This document shows, piece after piece, positions 32,228 to 41,261 of a DNA stretch of 64,000 bases. How positions within the stretch are numbered: position 1 is the first letter of the stretch; each line of letters starts with the position of its first letter. The position numbers and the translations under genes were made by a program. The notes under the pieces were generated by a model that did not search any database, had not been told where the DNA came from, and was given only the letters and a program-made list of their open reading frames with translations. The stretch comes from Acidimicrobiia bacterium. Lineage in GTDB: Bacteria; Actinomycetota; Acidimicrobiia; Acidimicrobiales; Bin134. The DNA lies in NCBI GenBank assembly GCA_022826705.1, contig JAJDUJ010000009.1, positions 62,001 through 126,000 of the forward strand. Reading direction: 5' to 3'.

Positions 32228-33541
32228 TCATCCCACGGCTCGGGCGGCGTCGAGCCACTGATCCACGGTGGCACGGTTGTCGGCAATCCATTCCGCGGCC
32301 GCGTTCTCGATGTCGGTCTCGGTGTAGGAGCTGCCTTCGGCCATATGCGTGTTTATAAGGCGGGAAACTTCGAGCGGTGAGATAGCGACGAGTTCAAACA
32401 GCCTCTCCGCTGCCGGATTGGCCTCGAGAAAGTCCACGCGGGCCACCACCCGGATGTCCACGGCGTTAGATCCCGTTTTGCATGGCTGACCTGGGCATTG
32501 CTCGACGGGCAACATCGCCGCAGCCTGCTCATTGGCCAGAGGGCTGTCCAGCGAGAGCCAGATGACGTCCACGCCCGGCACCATCAATGCGGTGTATGAA
32601 GACGGACTCCACACGAACTGCAAGAAGGGTTCACCAGCTTGCAGCCTGACCAAAGATTCGGCGAAAAGCACCGAGTGCGATGCAGACACCTGTTCGATCG
32701 TGTCCTGCCAGCCATTGGCCGCGATGGTGTCGTCGATCAAGGTGCGGCAAGCCCAATTTTGGTCGCAACCCATAATGTCGGCTTTGCCGTTGCCATCCCG
32801 GTCGAACAGCGCGGCGATCTCTGGGTCGTCGCCGATATCGTCCCATCGGGTGATCCCATGGGCATCGGCAGTGGCCTTGTCCACCAAGATGCCTTCCAGG
32901 CCGCCTGATCGCATTTGAAAGCCAATTGGTCTCGCCACACCAGTGAGACCGGTCTGCGTCAGGTATGGGATGTGATTCGGAAATCGGCCATTCGCCCAGA
33001 AGTCGAATTGTCCGCTGGCCATCCCCGTGTAGAAGTCCTGCGGGTGATACATGGCAGTCGCCAGCTCATTGACGTCGTAGCCAAGTTGCTGCAACAGGCT
33101 TCGAAATATCTCTGCCTGGATAAACCCGGAAGGCCAATTGGCCCGACCCATTTTCACCTGCACACCCTTGCCCGGTGTCTGATTCACCGATGCGGGCTGG
33201 GGGTCAACGGTGGGTTGGGGGGTGGCACTCGGTGTCGGGGTTGGCGTGGGGATGGCGGTGGGTGAGGGTATCGCCTCGGGGCTGGGTGTGGTGATGGGAG
33301 TGGGAGTGGGATCAGGGGCTGGGGGGAGCTCGTCTGCCGGGCTCGGAATGGGTTCGACGGTCTCCTCCTGGGTTTCGGAATCTCCGACAACGAGCGTGAC
33401 TACTGCCCAGACCACGGCTCCCAGGGCGAGAACCAAGACAAGGCCGATGAGGACCACTTTCCTGGCCCGACGATCCTTGCTATCTGCTTCGTCACGGGCG
33501 TACCGGGCTGGATCTGGTCTGTCGCCGCCCGAGGGTTCCAT
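32228..33541 (-). CDS. Membrane-anchored ProX/OpuAC-type glycine-betaine-binding protein (orphan)
   Basis: This is 437 residues. A charged N-terminus leads into a single membrane helix at about 29-51, then a Pro/Thr-rich linker (58-125) and a substrate-binding domain (126-437). The domain contains WPSGFIQAEIFRSLLQQLGY, the acidic DRDGNGKAD segment followed by MGCDQNWAC, SPSSYTALMVPG and AAAEWIADNRATVDQWL. These match ProX-like quaternary-amine receptors. There is no lipobox, so the anchor is a membrane helix rather than a lipid. No permease or ATPase of this transporter type is in the window. The frame extends upstream to 33727 but is low-complexity there; ATG 33541 was chosen. It fits the betaine theme. 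Confidence 0.8.
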   Translation of the reverse strand: MEPSGGDRPDPARYARDEADSKDRRARKVVLIGLVLVLALGAVVWAVVTLVVGDSETQEETVEPIPSPADELPPAPDPTPTPITTPSPEAIPSPTAIPTPTPTPSATPQPTVDPQPASVNQTPGKGVQVKMGRANWPSGFIQAEIFRSLLQQLGYDVNELATAMYHPQDFYTGMASGQFDFWANGRFPNHIPYLTQTGLTGVARPIGFQMRSGGLEGILVDKATADAHGITRWDDIGDDPEIAALFDRDGNGKADIMGCDQNWACRTLIDDTIAANGWQDTIEQVSASHSVLFAESLVRLQAGEPFLQFVWSPSSYTALMVPGVDVIWLSLDSPLANEQAAAMLPVEQCPGQPCKTGSNAVDIRVVARVDFLEANPAAERLFELVAISPLEVSRLINTHMAEGSSYTETDIENAAAEWIADNRATVDQWLDAARAVG

Positions 33542-33549
33542 AAGACTGC

Positions 33550-34209
33550 CTAATTTACCGACCAGGTTTCGGTGCGGAGGTAGGTGTAGACGCCTCCGAA
33601 GTCGGTGCGGGCTTTTTCGGGGAGGTCGACGGGGTCGCCGAGCCGGCTGGCGCCCCACACGATGCGGGCGGTGTGCTCGGCGACTAGGGCGGCGTGCAGG
33701 GCGTGCTCGGGCGACTCGCCGATGCACAGCATGCCGTGGTTGGCCATCAGCACCACCGAGCGGTCGGCCAGGTGGCGCACCACCTCTTCGCCCAGTTCAT
33801 CGGAGCCGGTGGGCTGGTAGTCGGACACCGGCACGTCACCGCCCAGGTACACGATGACCTCCTCGATCACCGCGGGGATGCTCTTGTGGGCCACAGCGAA
33901 CATCGAAGCGTGTATCGGGTGGCAGTGCACCACCCCGCCCACCTCAGGGAATGCCCGGTAGCAGGCCAGGTGCATTGCTTTCTCGGTAGACGGCCGGGAA
34001 GAGCCGTCCACCGGGTTCCCGTCCAGGTCTACCGCCGCCAGGTTGTCGATGCTCACCTGGTCGTAGGGGAGCGACGACGGGGTCAGCCAGATCATCCCGT
34101 CGTCGGCCCGGCCTGACACGTTCCCTGCGGTGCCCACCACCAGCCCGGCCGCGTCCATGGCCTGGGCGGCGGCCACCACTTGGGCTCGAATGTCGGCGCT
34201 GTCGTTCAT
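33550..34209 (-). CDS. Class II aldolase/adducin-family protein
   Basis: This 219-residue protein has the fuculose-phosphate-aldolase-type fold: AGNVSGR, then TPSSLPYDQV, zinc ligands in HCHPIHASM with a later His in ANHGML, and a Glu base region STEKAMHLACYRAFPE. Expected to cleave or epimerise a sugar phosphate or act on a sugar-acid phosphate. The ATG at 34209 shares ATGA with the stop of the dehydrogenase gene, so the two are co-translated. With the divergent FGGY kinase it makes a plausible sugar-acid catabolic set (kinase, dehydrogenase, aldolase). The substrate is not evident. Confidence 0.85.
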   Translation of the reverse strand: MNDSADIRAQVVAAAQAMDAAGLVVGTAGNVSGRADDGMIWLTPSSLPYDQVSIDNLAAVDLDGNPVDGSSRPSTEKAMHLACYRAFPEVGGVVHCHPIHASMFAVAHKSIPAVIEEVIVYLGGDVPVSDYQPTGSDELGEEVVRHLADRSVVLMANHGMLCIGESPEHALHAALVAEHTARIVWGASRLGDPVDLPEKARTDFGGVYTYLRTETWSVN

Positions 34210-35177
34210 TGCCACACCTCCGGGTTGGCCAGGCGGTGGGGGCGCTCGCCAGCCAGCAGCCGGCAGATGTCCTCCACCACCATGTCGGTTTGGTTCACCT
34301 CGGTGTCATAGGTGGCGCCGCCCACGTGGGGAGTCAGCACCACGTTGTCGAGGGTGGTCAGCGGGTGGTCGGGCGGGAGGATCTCCCCCTGCACGTGGTC
34401 GAGGCCCGCGCCCCCCAGATGCCCCGAGGTCAATGCCTCCACCAGGGCGTCGGTGTCATGCAGTGCGGCCCGGGCGGTGTTCACATAGACGGTTCCCGGC
34501 CGCATGGCGGCGAACTGCTCGGCGCCGATCATCCCGGTTGTCTCTGCGTTGACCGGGGCGTGCATCGACACCACGTCGGCGGCGGCCAGCAGCTCGTCCA
34601 AGTCGCAGTCGGCGTCGGGCTGATAGGGGTCGCAAGCGATCACCTTCATCCCCAGGCCCTCGAAACGCCAGCGGGCCGCCTGCCCCACCGCTCCCAGACC
34701 CACCAGCCCCACCGTGCGACCGGCCATCTGCCAGGCCCGATACCGCTGATAGGGGATGGAGCCGGCGAATACCGTGCCCGCCCGCATGTCCCGGTCGCCC
34801 ATCACCACATAGCGGCTGACGGCAAACATCAGCGCCACCGCCATCTCGGCCACCCCGTCGGCGTTGCGTCCCGGGGCGTGCAGCACCGGAATGCCCGCCG
34901 CGGTGGCTCCGGCTACGTCCACATTGGTGGGATCGCCCCGGGTCGAAGCCACTGCCCGCAGCGGTTGCTCGAACACCGGCCCCCGGCACTCGTCGGCCTC
35001 GCACACCAGCAGATCGGCCGACGCCGCCGCCAGCCGAGCGGCCAAGTCATCGGCGCTATAAAGACGGAAGGGCTGGTGCTCGATCCACGGATCGAACTCC
35101 ACGTCGGCCACTCCCCGCAACCGGTCCAAGCCCGGCCCCCGCAGCGGAGCGGTCACCAGCGCTCTCGGTCTGCTCAC
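34206..35177 (-). CDS. D-2-hydroxyacid dehydrogenase (phosphoglycerate-dehydrogenase-like)
   Basis: This 323-residue protein has the NAD-binding GLVGLGAVGQ, NTARAA (catalytic Arg), a Glu in HVQGEILPPDHPL and the catalytic His in LTPHVGGAT, in the family order. It reads as a D-isomer specific 2-hydroxyacid dehydrogenase acting on a glycerate, erythronate or related acid. The frame is open to 35387 but overlaps the divergent kinase gene. GTG 35177 is preceded by TACGCT with a 6-nt spacer and gives a normal length. It is followed by the aldolase gene through an ATGA overlap. Confidence 0.85.
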   Translation of the reverse strand: MSRPRALVTAPLRGPGLDRLRGVADVEFDPWIEHQPFRLYSADDLAARLAAASADLLVCEADECRGPVFEQPLRAVASTRGDPTNVDVAGATAAGIPVLHAPGRNADGVAEMAVALMFAVSRYVVMGDRDMRAGTVFAGSIPYQRYRAWQMAGRTVGLVGLGAVGQAARWRFEGLGMKVIACDPYQPDADCDLDELLAAADVVSMHAPVNAETTGMIGAEQFAAMRPGTVYVNTARAALHDTDALVEALTSGHLGGAGLDHVQGEILPPDHPLTTLDNVVLTPHVGGATYDTEVNQTDMVVEDICRLLAGERPHRLANPEVWQ

Positions 35178-35183
35178 GCTACG

Positions 35184-35189
35184 AGCGTA
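35184..35189 (-). promoter_or_regulatory. TACGCT -10 element, leaderless dehydrogenase start
   Basis: TACGCT on the minus strand ends 6 nt before the GTG at 35177. It is the same hexamer and spacing as before the SDR at 1089. Confidence 0.55.
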
Positions 35190-35245
35190 GGGTTCGAGAC
35201 GGCGGTTCACGCCATCGACACCACGCCATTTCGCAAGCCGACCAC

Positions 35246-35251
35246 TACGGT
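35246..35251 (+). promoter_or_regulatory. TACGGT -10 element, leaderless kinase start
   Basis: TACGGT ends 8 nt before the GTG at 35260. It is divergent from the dehydrogenase -10 element, about 56 bp away. Confidence 0.5.
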
Positions 35252-35259
35252 TGACAGCT

Positions 35260-36567
35260 GTGGCTGAGACAGTCGAGGTGACGGTGGGCATCGACATCGG
35301 CACCACCTCGGTAAAGGCGATAGCGGTCGACGCCCACGGAGAAGTCTGCGCCCGGACTCGCATCCCCCACGCCATCAACGCCCCCACCCCGGCGGTGCTC
35401 GAGCACGATGCTGCTGCGGTGTGGCATACCGGCGTGATCGAAGCCTGCGATTCGGTGTCGGCCGATCACCGAGTGGCGGGCATCGGCCTGGCCGCCATGG
35501 TTCCGTCGCTGGCCGCGGTCGACCGCAACGGGATGCCGGTCTCGCCGGGAATCCTGTACGGCGACCACCGAGGACACCACCCTGACGGCGAGTTCGTCGG
35601 CTTCTTGCGCTCACTGGAGCACGCTGTGCCCGACGCCCACGCCTACTGGCCGGCCCAGGCGGTGGCCAGCCACGCCCTGTGCGGCGCCGCCGCCATCGAC
35701 GGGGTCAGCGCCATGACCTGCCTGCCCGTGTTCGGCGCCGACGGGTGGGACGCCCAGTGGTGCGATCCCGGCAAGCTCCCCCCTCTAGTGATGGATTCCA
35801 CCCCCATCGGAGAGCGGGGCGATGCCCCGGTGGCCGCCGGCACCGTGGACGCCCTGGCCGAGCAGCTCGTCGCCGGGGCCGACTCGCCGGGCGATGTGCT
35901 GGTGATCTGCGGCACCACCCTCATCACCTGGGCAGTGAGCGAGGGATGGCCCGAGGCCGAGGGGCTGTGGACCATCCCCCTTCTCCAACCCGGCCTGTCC
36001 GCCATCGGCGGTCCGAGCAACGCCGGCGGCCTGTTCCTGGAGCGGGTCCGGGCCCTCACCGGCGATCCGACTGCTGAGCCGGACCACCCCGACCGTGTGC
36101 CGCTATGGGTGCCCTACATCCGGGGCGAGCGCACCCCCCGCCACGACCCCGACCTGCGGGCCGCACTGGTCGGCCTCGATGTGGGCCACACCCCCGCCGA
36201 TGTCCTGGCCGCGGCCTACGAGGCCGCCGGATTCGTTGTCCGCCACCACCTCGATTTGGCGGGCACGAACCCCCAGCGCATTGTGGCCGTGGGCGGAGGC
36301 ACTCAGGTCGAGCGCTGGATGCAGGCCCTGGCCGACGCCACCAACCTGCCGGTAGACGTCACTGCCGTGCCCGAGGGGGCCGCGAGGGGAGCGGCCTGGC
36401 TGGCCCGCATCTGCGCTGGCCTGGAGTCCGGCGACTGGGCCGAGGCCCGCCGCTGGGCCCGTACCGGCCACCGGGTTGAGCCCCGAGCCGACTGGGCTGA
36501 GGCCTGCAACCGCCGCTACCCCCAATGGCGCGCCGCTTGCGATTCTCAAAGCGAGGCTGCACAGTAA
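35260..36567 (+). CDS. FGGY-family carbohydrate kinase
   Basis: This 435-residue protein has the actin-like ATPase fold of FGGY kinases: phosphate-1 motif VGIDIGTTSVKAIAVD, the catalytic Asp in LYGDHRGH, a phosphate-2 ICGTTLITWA, and the adenosine motif VAVGGGTQVERWMQALADAT. The length (about 435) is slightly short for the family (450-520). Divergent transcription from an aldolase and a 2-hydroxyacid dehydrogenase suggests phosphorylation of a polyol, keto-sugar or sugar acid. A TTG at 35251 is three codons upstream; GTG 35260 is preferred because of its TACGGT-N8 arrangement. Confidence 0.85.
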   Translation: MAETVEVTVGIDIGTTSVKAIAVDAHGEVCARTRIPHAINAPTPAVLEHDAAAVWHTGVIEACDSVSADHRVAGIGLAAMVPSLAAVDRNGMPVSPGILYGDHRGHHPDGEFVGFLRSLEHAVPDAHAYWPAQAVASHALCGAAAIDGVSAMTCLPVFGADGWDAQWCDPGKLPPLVMDSTPIGERGDAPVAAGTVDALAEQLVAGADSPGDVLVICGTTLITWAVSEGWPEAEGLWTIPLLQPGLSAIGGPSNAGGLFLERVRALTGDPTAEPDHPDRVPLWVPYIRGERTPRHDPDLRAALVGLDVGHTPADVLAAAYEAAGFVVRHHLDLAGTNPQRIVAVGGGTQVERWMQALADATNLPVDVTAVPEGAARGAAWLARICAGLESGDWAEARRWARTGHRVEPRADWAEACNRRYPQWRAACDSQSEAAQ

Positions 36568-36590
36568 GGCGCGCGCAAAAGAGGAGATCC

Positions 36591-37520
36591 ATGAAGTTCG
36601 CAGTGACGTTTCCGATGGTGGCCCCCCCGTGGGACCAGAGGCTGATCACCAAGCAGGGCGTGGTGGACTTCGCCCGCACCGCCGAGGAGTCCGGGTTCCA
36701 CGGACTGGGTTTCACCGATCATCCCGCTCCCACCGACCGCTGGCTCAACGCTGGCGGCCACGACGCCGTGGACCCCTTTGCCGCCCTGGCTTTCTGCGCC
36801 GCGGTCACCGACCGTATCAAGCTCATCCCCAACATCGTGGTGGTGCCCTACCGGAACCCGTTCATCATGGCCAAGGCCATCGCCACCGTCGACGCCTTCT
36901 CCGGCGGCCGATTCATCTTCGCCACCGGCTCCGGCTACCTCAAGGGCGAGTTCAAGGCCCTCGGCGTCGATTTCAACAACCGCAACCAGATCTTCGACGA
37001 GGCCATCGAGGCCATGATCGGCATCTGGACCACCGACGATTTCGCCTACGAGGGCAGCACGTTCACCGCCCTGGGCCAAACCGCCAACCCCAAACCGGTC
37101 CAGAAGCCCCATCCGCCCATTTGGATCGGCGGCAACTCCAAGCGGGCCCGCCGGCGGGTGGCCACCATCGCCAACGGCTGGACCCCGTTCCCCGCTCCCC
37201 GGGTGTTGGCCACCACGGCCCGGACCCCGCCGCTGGAGACCCTGGACGACTTGGCGGCCCTGCTCGACGAGCTGTGGACCTACGTGGACGAGGCCGGGCG
37301 AGACCCCGGCGACATCGACGTCAGCTATCTGAACCACGTCGGCGGCCGACCGGCCGACCCCGACTTCGACGCCGACGCCCACATCGCCGCGCTGGCCGAC
37401 CTCGAAGCCCTGGGGGTGACCTGGATCACCGTCAACCTCCCCGGCGACGACATCGAAGCCACCCTCGACACCATGCGCCGCTACGGCGAAACCGTCATCG
37501 CCCCGTCCCAGAGCACCTAA
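36591..37520 (+). CDS. LLM-class F420-dependent oxidoreductase
   Basis: This 309-residue protein has the bacterial-luciferase-like TIM barrel: FARTAEESGFHGLGFTDHP, IKLIPNIVVVPYRNPFIMAKAIATVDAFSGGRFIFATGSGYLKGEF and HPPIWIGGNSKRARRR. It matches F420-dependent LLM oxidoreductases of actinobacteria, which hydride-transfer on unknown small molecules. The ATG at 36591 has a clear AGAGGAG ribosome-binding site. It is followed directly by an acyl-CoA synthetase whose ATG abuts its stop, so it probably belongs to that operon. Flavin-only dependence cannot be excluded from sequence. Confidence 0.86.
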   Translation: MKFAVTFPMVAPPWDQRLITKQGVVDFARTAEESGFHGLGFTDHPAPTDRWLNAGGHDAVDPFAALAFCAAVTDRIKLIPNIVVVPYRNPFIMAKAIATVDAFSGGRFIFATGSGYLKGEFKALGVDFNNRNQIFDEAIEAMIGIWTTDDFAYEGSTFTALGQTANPKPVQKPHPPIWIGGNSKRARRRVATIANGWTPFPAPRVLATTARTPPLETLDDLAALLDELWTYVDEAGRDPGDIDVSYLNHVGGRPADPDFDADAHIAALADLEALGVTWITVNLPGDDIEATLDTMRRYGETVIAPSQST

Positions 37521-39194
37521 ATGCCTGACTCCACCCCGACCGGCCCCGTCGTCCTGCCGATTCCCGCCCCGGCCGATCCGATCGAGTTCCCGCCCTACGA
37601 GCCGACCATTCCCGCAATGATCCGGGCGGCGGTCGATGCCCACGGCCATCGGCTGCTGGGCGTGCTGGAACACCAGCGCATGACCTACGCCGACGCCGAC
37701 CACGCCTCGGCTGCCCTAGCCAAGGGGCTGCTGGCCATCGGCGTGGGCAAGGGCACCCGGGTGGGGCTGCTGGCCCCCAACGGCCCCGATTGGATCGCCG
37801 CCTGGCTGGCCATCGGCCGCATCGGCGCCCTCGGCGTGATGCTCAACACCTACTACAAGGCCCGCGAGCTCGATTGGGCTATGCGCCACGCCGACGTGCA
37901 GGTGCTGCTGTGCGCCCCCCGCCATCTCGGCCACGACTACCTCGACCGCATCGAGGAGATCGCCAGCCCCGGCGACGATCCCCCCATCCGCTCGCTGTCG
38001 CACCCCTATCTGCGATCGGTATGGGTCTGGGGCCAGCCCGACCGGCCCTGGGCCAGGTCGATGGACCACCTGCTGGCCGCCGGCCAAGAGGTGAGCGACG
38101 AGCTCTTGGCCGCCGCCGAGGCCCAGGTGACCCCGGCCGATGAGTTCGTGGTGGTGTACACCTCGGGCAGCACCGCCGCGCCCAAGGGCGCCATCCATGC
38201 CCAGGGGCCGATGGTGCGCCACGCCCACAACCTGGGGCAATACCGAGACCTCACCCCCGACGACCGCCTCTACACCCCCATGCCCCTGTTCTGGGTGGGG
38301 GGCATGTCGTTCACCCTGGTGGCCGCCATCCACGTGGGCGCCGCCATGGTGTTCGAGGAGCGGTTCGACCCCGGCGAGACTCTGGCCCTCATCGAGCGGG
38401 AGCGGGTGACCATTGTGGCCGGCTGGCCCCACATGTCGAGGATGCTCACCGACCACCCCGATTTCGAAAAGCGCGACCTGTCCTCGGTGCGGGGCGGCAG
38501 CCTCGACGTGCTCCTGCCCCCCGAGCTGCGCATCGGCGATGTCGAGCTGCGGGTCAACTCGCTGGGCATGACCGAGACTCTCGGTCCCCACACCCTGGGC
38601 GTGATGGGCAACCAGCTGCCCGAGGAGAAACGGGGCTCCTTCGGCTGGACCGTGCCGGGCATGGAGCACCGCATCGTCGATCCGGCTACCGGCGAAGACT
38701 GCCCGACGGGGGAGCAGGGCGAGGTGTGGGTAAGGGGCTACGCCCTCATGAACGGGCTGTACAAGGTGGAGCGGGCCGACGCCTTCACCCCCGACGGCTG
38801 GTACCGCACCGGCGACGGCGGCTACTTCGACGAGCACGGCTATTTCTTCTTCACCGGCCGGATGGGCGACCTCATCAAGTCGGCGGGCATGAACATCGCC
38901 CCCCGAGAAGTGGAGCTGGTGCTGGAGGAACCCGAAGAGGTCATGCACGCTTTCGTCTGCGGCGTGCCCCATCCCGACCGGCTGGAGGACGTGGCCGCCG
39001 CGGTGGTGCTGCGCCCCGGTCAGCTGCTGACCGCTGAACAGCTCATCGCCTACACCGCCGAGCGGGTGGCGTCGTACAAGGTTCCCCGCCATCTTGCCGT
39101 CTATGACACCCCCGACGAGCTCCCCTGGCTCGACTCGGGCAAGATCGACCGCATCGGCGTCCAACAGATCCTCACCGAGCGCTTCCCCGGATGA
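37521..39194 (+). CDS. Acyl-CoA synthetase (AMP-binding)
   Basis: This 557-residue ANL-superfamily ligase carries the phosphate loop YTSGSTAAPKGAIH, SLGMTETLG (A5-like), YRTGDGGYFDEHGYFFFTGR with the hinge Asp/Arg region, and a C-terminal LPWLDSGKIDR with the catalytic Lys. It activates a carboxylic acid to an acyl-AMP and then an acyl-CoA. Its ATG directly follows the LLM gene stop. A second, unrelated-length ligase overlaps its stop (ATGA). The side chain activated is not evident. Confidence 0.86.
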   Translation: MPDSTPTGPVVLPIPAPADPIEFPPYEPTIPAMIRAAVDAHGHRLLGVLEHQRMTYADADHASAALAKGLLAIGVGKGTRVGLLAPNGPDWIAAWLAIGRIGALGVMLNTYYKARELDWAMRHADVQVLLCAPRHLGHDYLDRIEEIASPGDDPPIRSLSHPYLRSVWVWGQPDRPWARSMDHLLAAGQEVSDELLAAAEAQVTPADEFVVVYTSGSTAAPKGAIHAQGPMVRHAHNLGQYRDLTPDDRLYTPMPLFWVGGMSFTLVAAIHVGAAMVFEERFDPGETLALIERERVTIVAGWPHMSRMLTDHPDFEKRDLSSVRGGSLDVLLPPELRIGDVELRVNSLGMTETLGPHTLGVMGNQLPEEKRGSFGWTVPGMEHRIVDPATGEDCPTGEQGEVWVRGYALMNGLYKVERADAFTPDGWYRTGDGGYFDEHGYFFFTGRMGDLIKSAGMNIAPREVELVLEEPEEVMHAFVCGVPHPDRLEDVAAAVVLRPGQLLTAEQLIAYTAERVASYKVPRHLAVYDTPDELPWLDSGKIDRIGVQQILTERFPG

Positions 39195-40561
39195 CCTTCA
39201 TCCACGACCTTCTCACCGTCGTGCCCCGACGGGACGACTTCATCGTCGCCGGAGACCGCCGTTTGTCCACCGAGGAGGTCATCAACTGGGCCGACCGGGC
39301 ATCGGCTGATCTCGAACCGGGCCAGCCCACTGCCTTCCAGCTTCCCACCAGCCCTGAGGGCGTAGTCGCCTACCGGGCCTGCTGGCGAGCCGGCGCAGTG
39401 CCCGTCCCCCTGCTCCACGCCGACGGCGGTCGCCAAAGGGATCATGCGTTCACCCTGCTCGGCCTCAACCGGCTCTTCGATCCCGCCGACCACGCTGCCG
39501 GCGACCCCTCTCCCCATCCCCCCGCCCCAACCAACCCCGACGACCGGGCCCTCATCATGTTCACCTCCGGCTCATCGGGCGTCCCCAAGGGGGTGGTCCA
39601 CACCCAGGCTTCCATTGCCTACAAGGTCCGCCAGTACATCCACATCAGCGGCCTCACCGCCGACGACACCGTGCTGTTCCCGGCCTCGCTGGCCCACGTG
39701 GCCGGACTCCTGCACGGCGTGCTCATCCCTGGAGCGCTCTCCATGAAGACCGTGCTCATGGCTCGATGGGACCCGGGCGAGGCCCTTCGGCTCATCGAGC
39801 AGGAGCAGGCCACCTACATGATCGGACCGCCCACCTTCTTCAACGACCTCATGGACCACCCCGACTTCAGCCCCAGCCGAACCGCCTCCTTCCGGTTCCT
39901 CTCCATCGGCGGCTCCAGCGTCACCCCCGCCTTCGTGCATCGGGCCCGAGAGGCCTTCGGCTGCATCGTCAAGCGGGCCTACGGCTCCACCGAGGCCCCC
40001 ACCGTCACCACCTGCACCAACCACGACGATCCCGAGCGCATGGCCAACACCGATGGCCGCCCGTTCTCGCCCACCCAGATCAGGATCGACGAGCACGGCG
40101 AGATCCAGGTGTACGGCCCCGAGGTGACCGTCGGCTACCTCGACCCCGCCCACACTGCCGCTGCCTTCACCGACGATGGCTGGTTCCGCACCGGCGACCT
40201 GGGCCAGATCGATGAAGGCGGCTTTCTTACCGTCGTCGGACGGCTGGGCGACAAGATCATCCGGGGTGGCGAGAACATCGATGCCAACGATGTGGAGGCC
40301 ATCCTCGAGGCTCACCCGGCGGTTGGCCAGGCCGTGGTGCTGGGGGAGCCCGACGACCGCCTCGGCGAACGGGTGGCCGCCTTCGTGGTGGCCGACGGAG
40401 CATTCGACCTCGAAGAGTGCCGCCGGTGGTTTGCCGAATCCGGCGCAGCCCGCTTCATGACCCCCGAGCGCATCGTTCCGATCGACGACATGCCCACGAT
40501 GCCCTCGGGAAAACCCGACCGCACCCAGCTGGCAGAAAAACTCCGGCCTCCAACCCGATAA
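39191..40561 (+). CDS. Acyl-CoA synthetase (AMP-binding), shorter paralogue
   Basis: This 456-residue ANL ligase has the phosphate loop FTSGSSGVPKGVVHT, KRAYGSTEAP, FRTGDLGQIDEGGFLTVVGR and a C-terminal MPSGKPDRTQL with the catalytic Lys. It is about 100 residues shorter than the preceding gene; the shortage is in the N-terminal half, so the N-terminal subdomain is reduced. The two adjacent ligases, coupled by ATGA, may activate two substrates of one pathway. The -10-like TAAACT of the next gene overlaps its stop codon. Confidence 0.84.
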   Translation: MTFIHDLLTVVPRRDDFIVAGDRRLSTEEVINWADRASADLEPGQPTAFQLPTSPEGVVAYRACWRAGAVPVPLLHADGGRQRDHAFTLLGLNRLFDPADHAAGDPSPHPPAPTNPDDRALIMFTSGSSGVPKGVVHTQASIAYKVRQYIHISGLTADDTVLFPASLAHVAGLLHGVLIPGALSMKTVLMARWDPGEALRLIEQEQATYMIGPPTFFNDLMDHPDFSPSRTASFRFLSIGGSSVTPAFVHRAREAFGCIVKRAYGSTEAPTVTTCTNHDDPERMANTDGRPFSPTQIRIDEHGEIQVYGPEVTVGYLDPAHTAAAFTDDGWFRTGDLGQIDEGGFLTVVGRLGDKIIRGGENIDANDVEAILEAHPAVGQAVVLGEPDDRLGERVAAFVVADGAFDLEECRRWFAESGAARFMTPERIVPIDDMPTMPSGKPDRTQLAEKLRPPTR

Positions 40562-40564
40562 ACT
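40559..40564 (+). promoter_or_regulatory. TAAACT -10 element, leaderless DtxR-family start
   Basis: TAAACT ends 7 nt before the GTG at 40572. It overlaps the synthetase stop codon, so chance is possible, but the spacing matches the other candidates in the window. Confidence 0.4.
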
Positions 40565-40571
40565 CCCAGTC

Positions 40572-41243
40572 GTGGCCCAGTACCAGACCCCCGAGTGGCA
40601 CCCGGCGTTCGAGGAGTATTGCGAGACCATCTTCGAGCTGGCCGAAGACGACGTCGACGTCATCCAGGCCCGGGTAGCCGAGCGGCTGGAGGTGTCCCGT
40701 CCCGCTGTATCCGAGATGATCCATCGCCTGGAGGCAGAGGGCCTGGTCACCCTCAAGGGCCGGTCGATCGAACTGTCTCCCGACGGAATGGACCTGGCCG
40801 AGCGGGTGGTGCGCCGCCACCGGCTGGCCGAGGTGTTCCTCACCCAGGTGCTGGGCCTGTCGTGGGCCGACGCCCACGCCGAGGCCGGCAAGTGGGAGCA
40901 CGTCATCTCCCCCCTGGTGGAGCAGGCCATGATGAGGGTGCTCGACGACCCCACCACCTGCCCTCATGGCAACCCCATTCCCGGTTCCGCCTACCAGGCC
41001 CCTCCTACCCAGGCACTGGCCAAGATCGAGGTGGGACAGCGCTTCATAGTCACCCGCATCACCGAAGAGCTGGAGTTCACCGAGGGTCTGCTCGACTTCC
41101 TAGAGGGCTCCTCGGTAGTCCCCGGCGCCGAAGGGACGATCACCGCCTCCTCCCCCGACGGCACCACCACGGTGGAGATCGACGGCAACCACGTCGGTAT
41201 CGGCGGCTTCGCCAGCGAGCGCATCTTCGTCACCGCCGCCTAA
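40572..41243 (+). CDS. DtxR/IdeR-family metal-dependent regulator with altered metal site
   Basis: This 223-residue protein follows IdeR: a winged helix-turn-helix (VAERLEVSRPAVSEMIHRLEAEGLV), a dimerisation/metal domain (RRHRLAEVFLTQVLGLSWADAHAEAGKWEHVI, DDPTTCPHGNPIPGS) and a C-terminal SH3-like domain. Aligned by eye, site-1 ligands His83, Glu87 and His102 are kept. In site 2, Glu109 and His110 are kept, but the Met10 and Cys102 equivalents are Glu15 and Gly106. This may change metal choice from iron to manganese or another ion. It sits inside a CoA-metabolism run, 10 bp after an acyl-CoA ligase, so its targets may be local. Confidence 0.83.
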   Translation: MAQYQTPEWHPAFEEYCETIFELAEDDVDVIQARVAERLEVSRPAVSEMIHRLEAEGLVTLKGRSIELSPDGMDLAERVVRRHRLAEVFLTQVLGLSWADAHAEAGKWEHVISPLVEQAMMRVLDDPTTCPHGNPIPGSAYQAPPTQALAKIEVGQRFIVTRITEELEFTEGLLDFLEGSSVVPGAEGTITASSPDGTTTVEIDGNHVGIGGFASERIFVTAA

Positions 41244-41261
41244 ACCGCCGCCCGGATAGAT

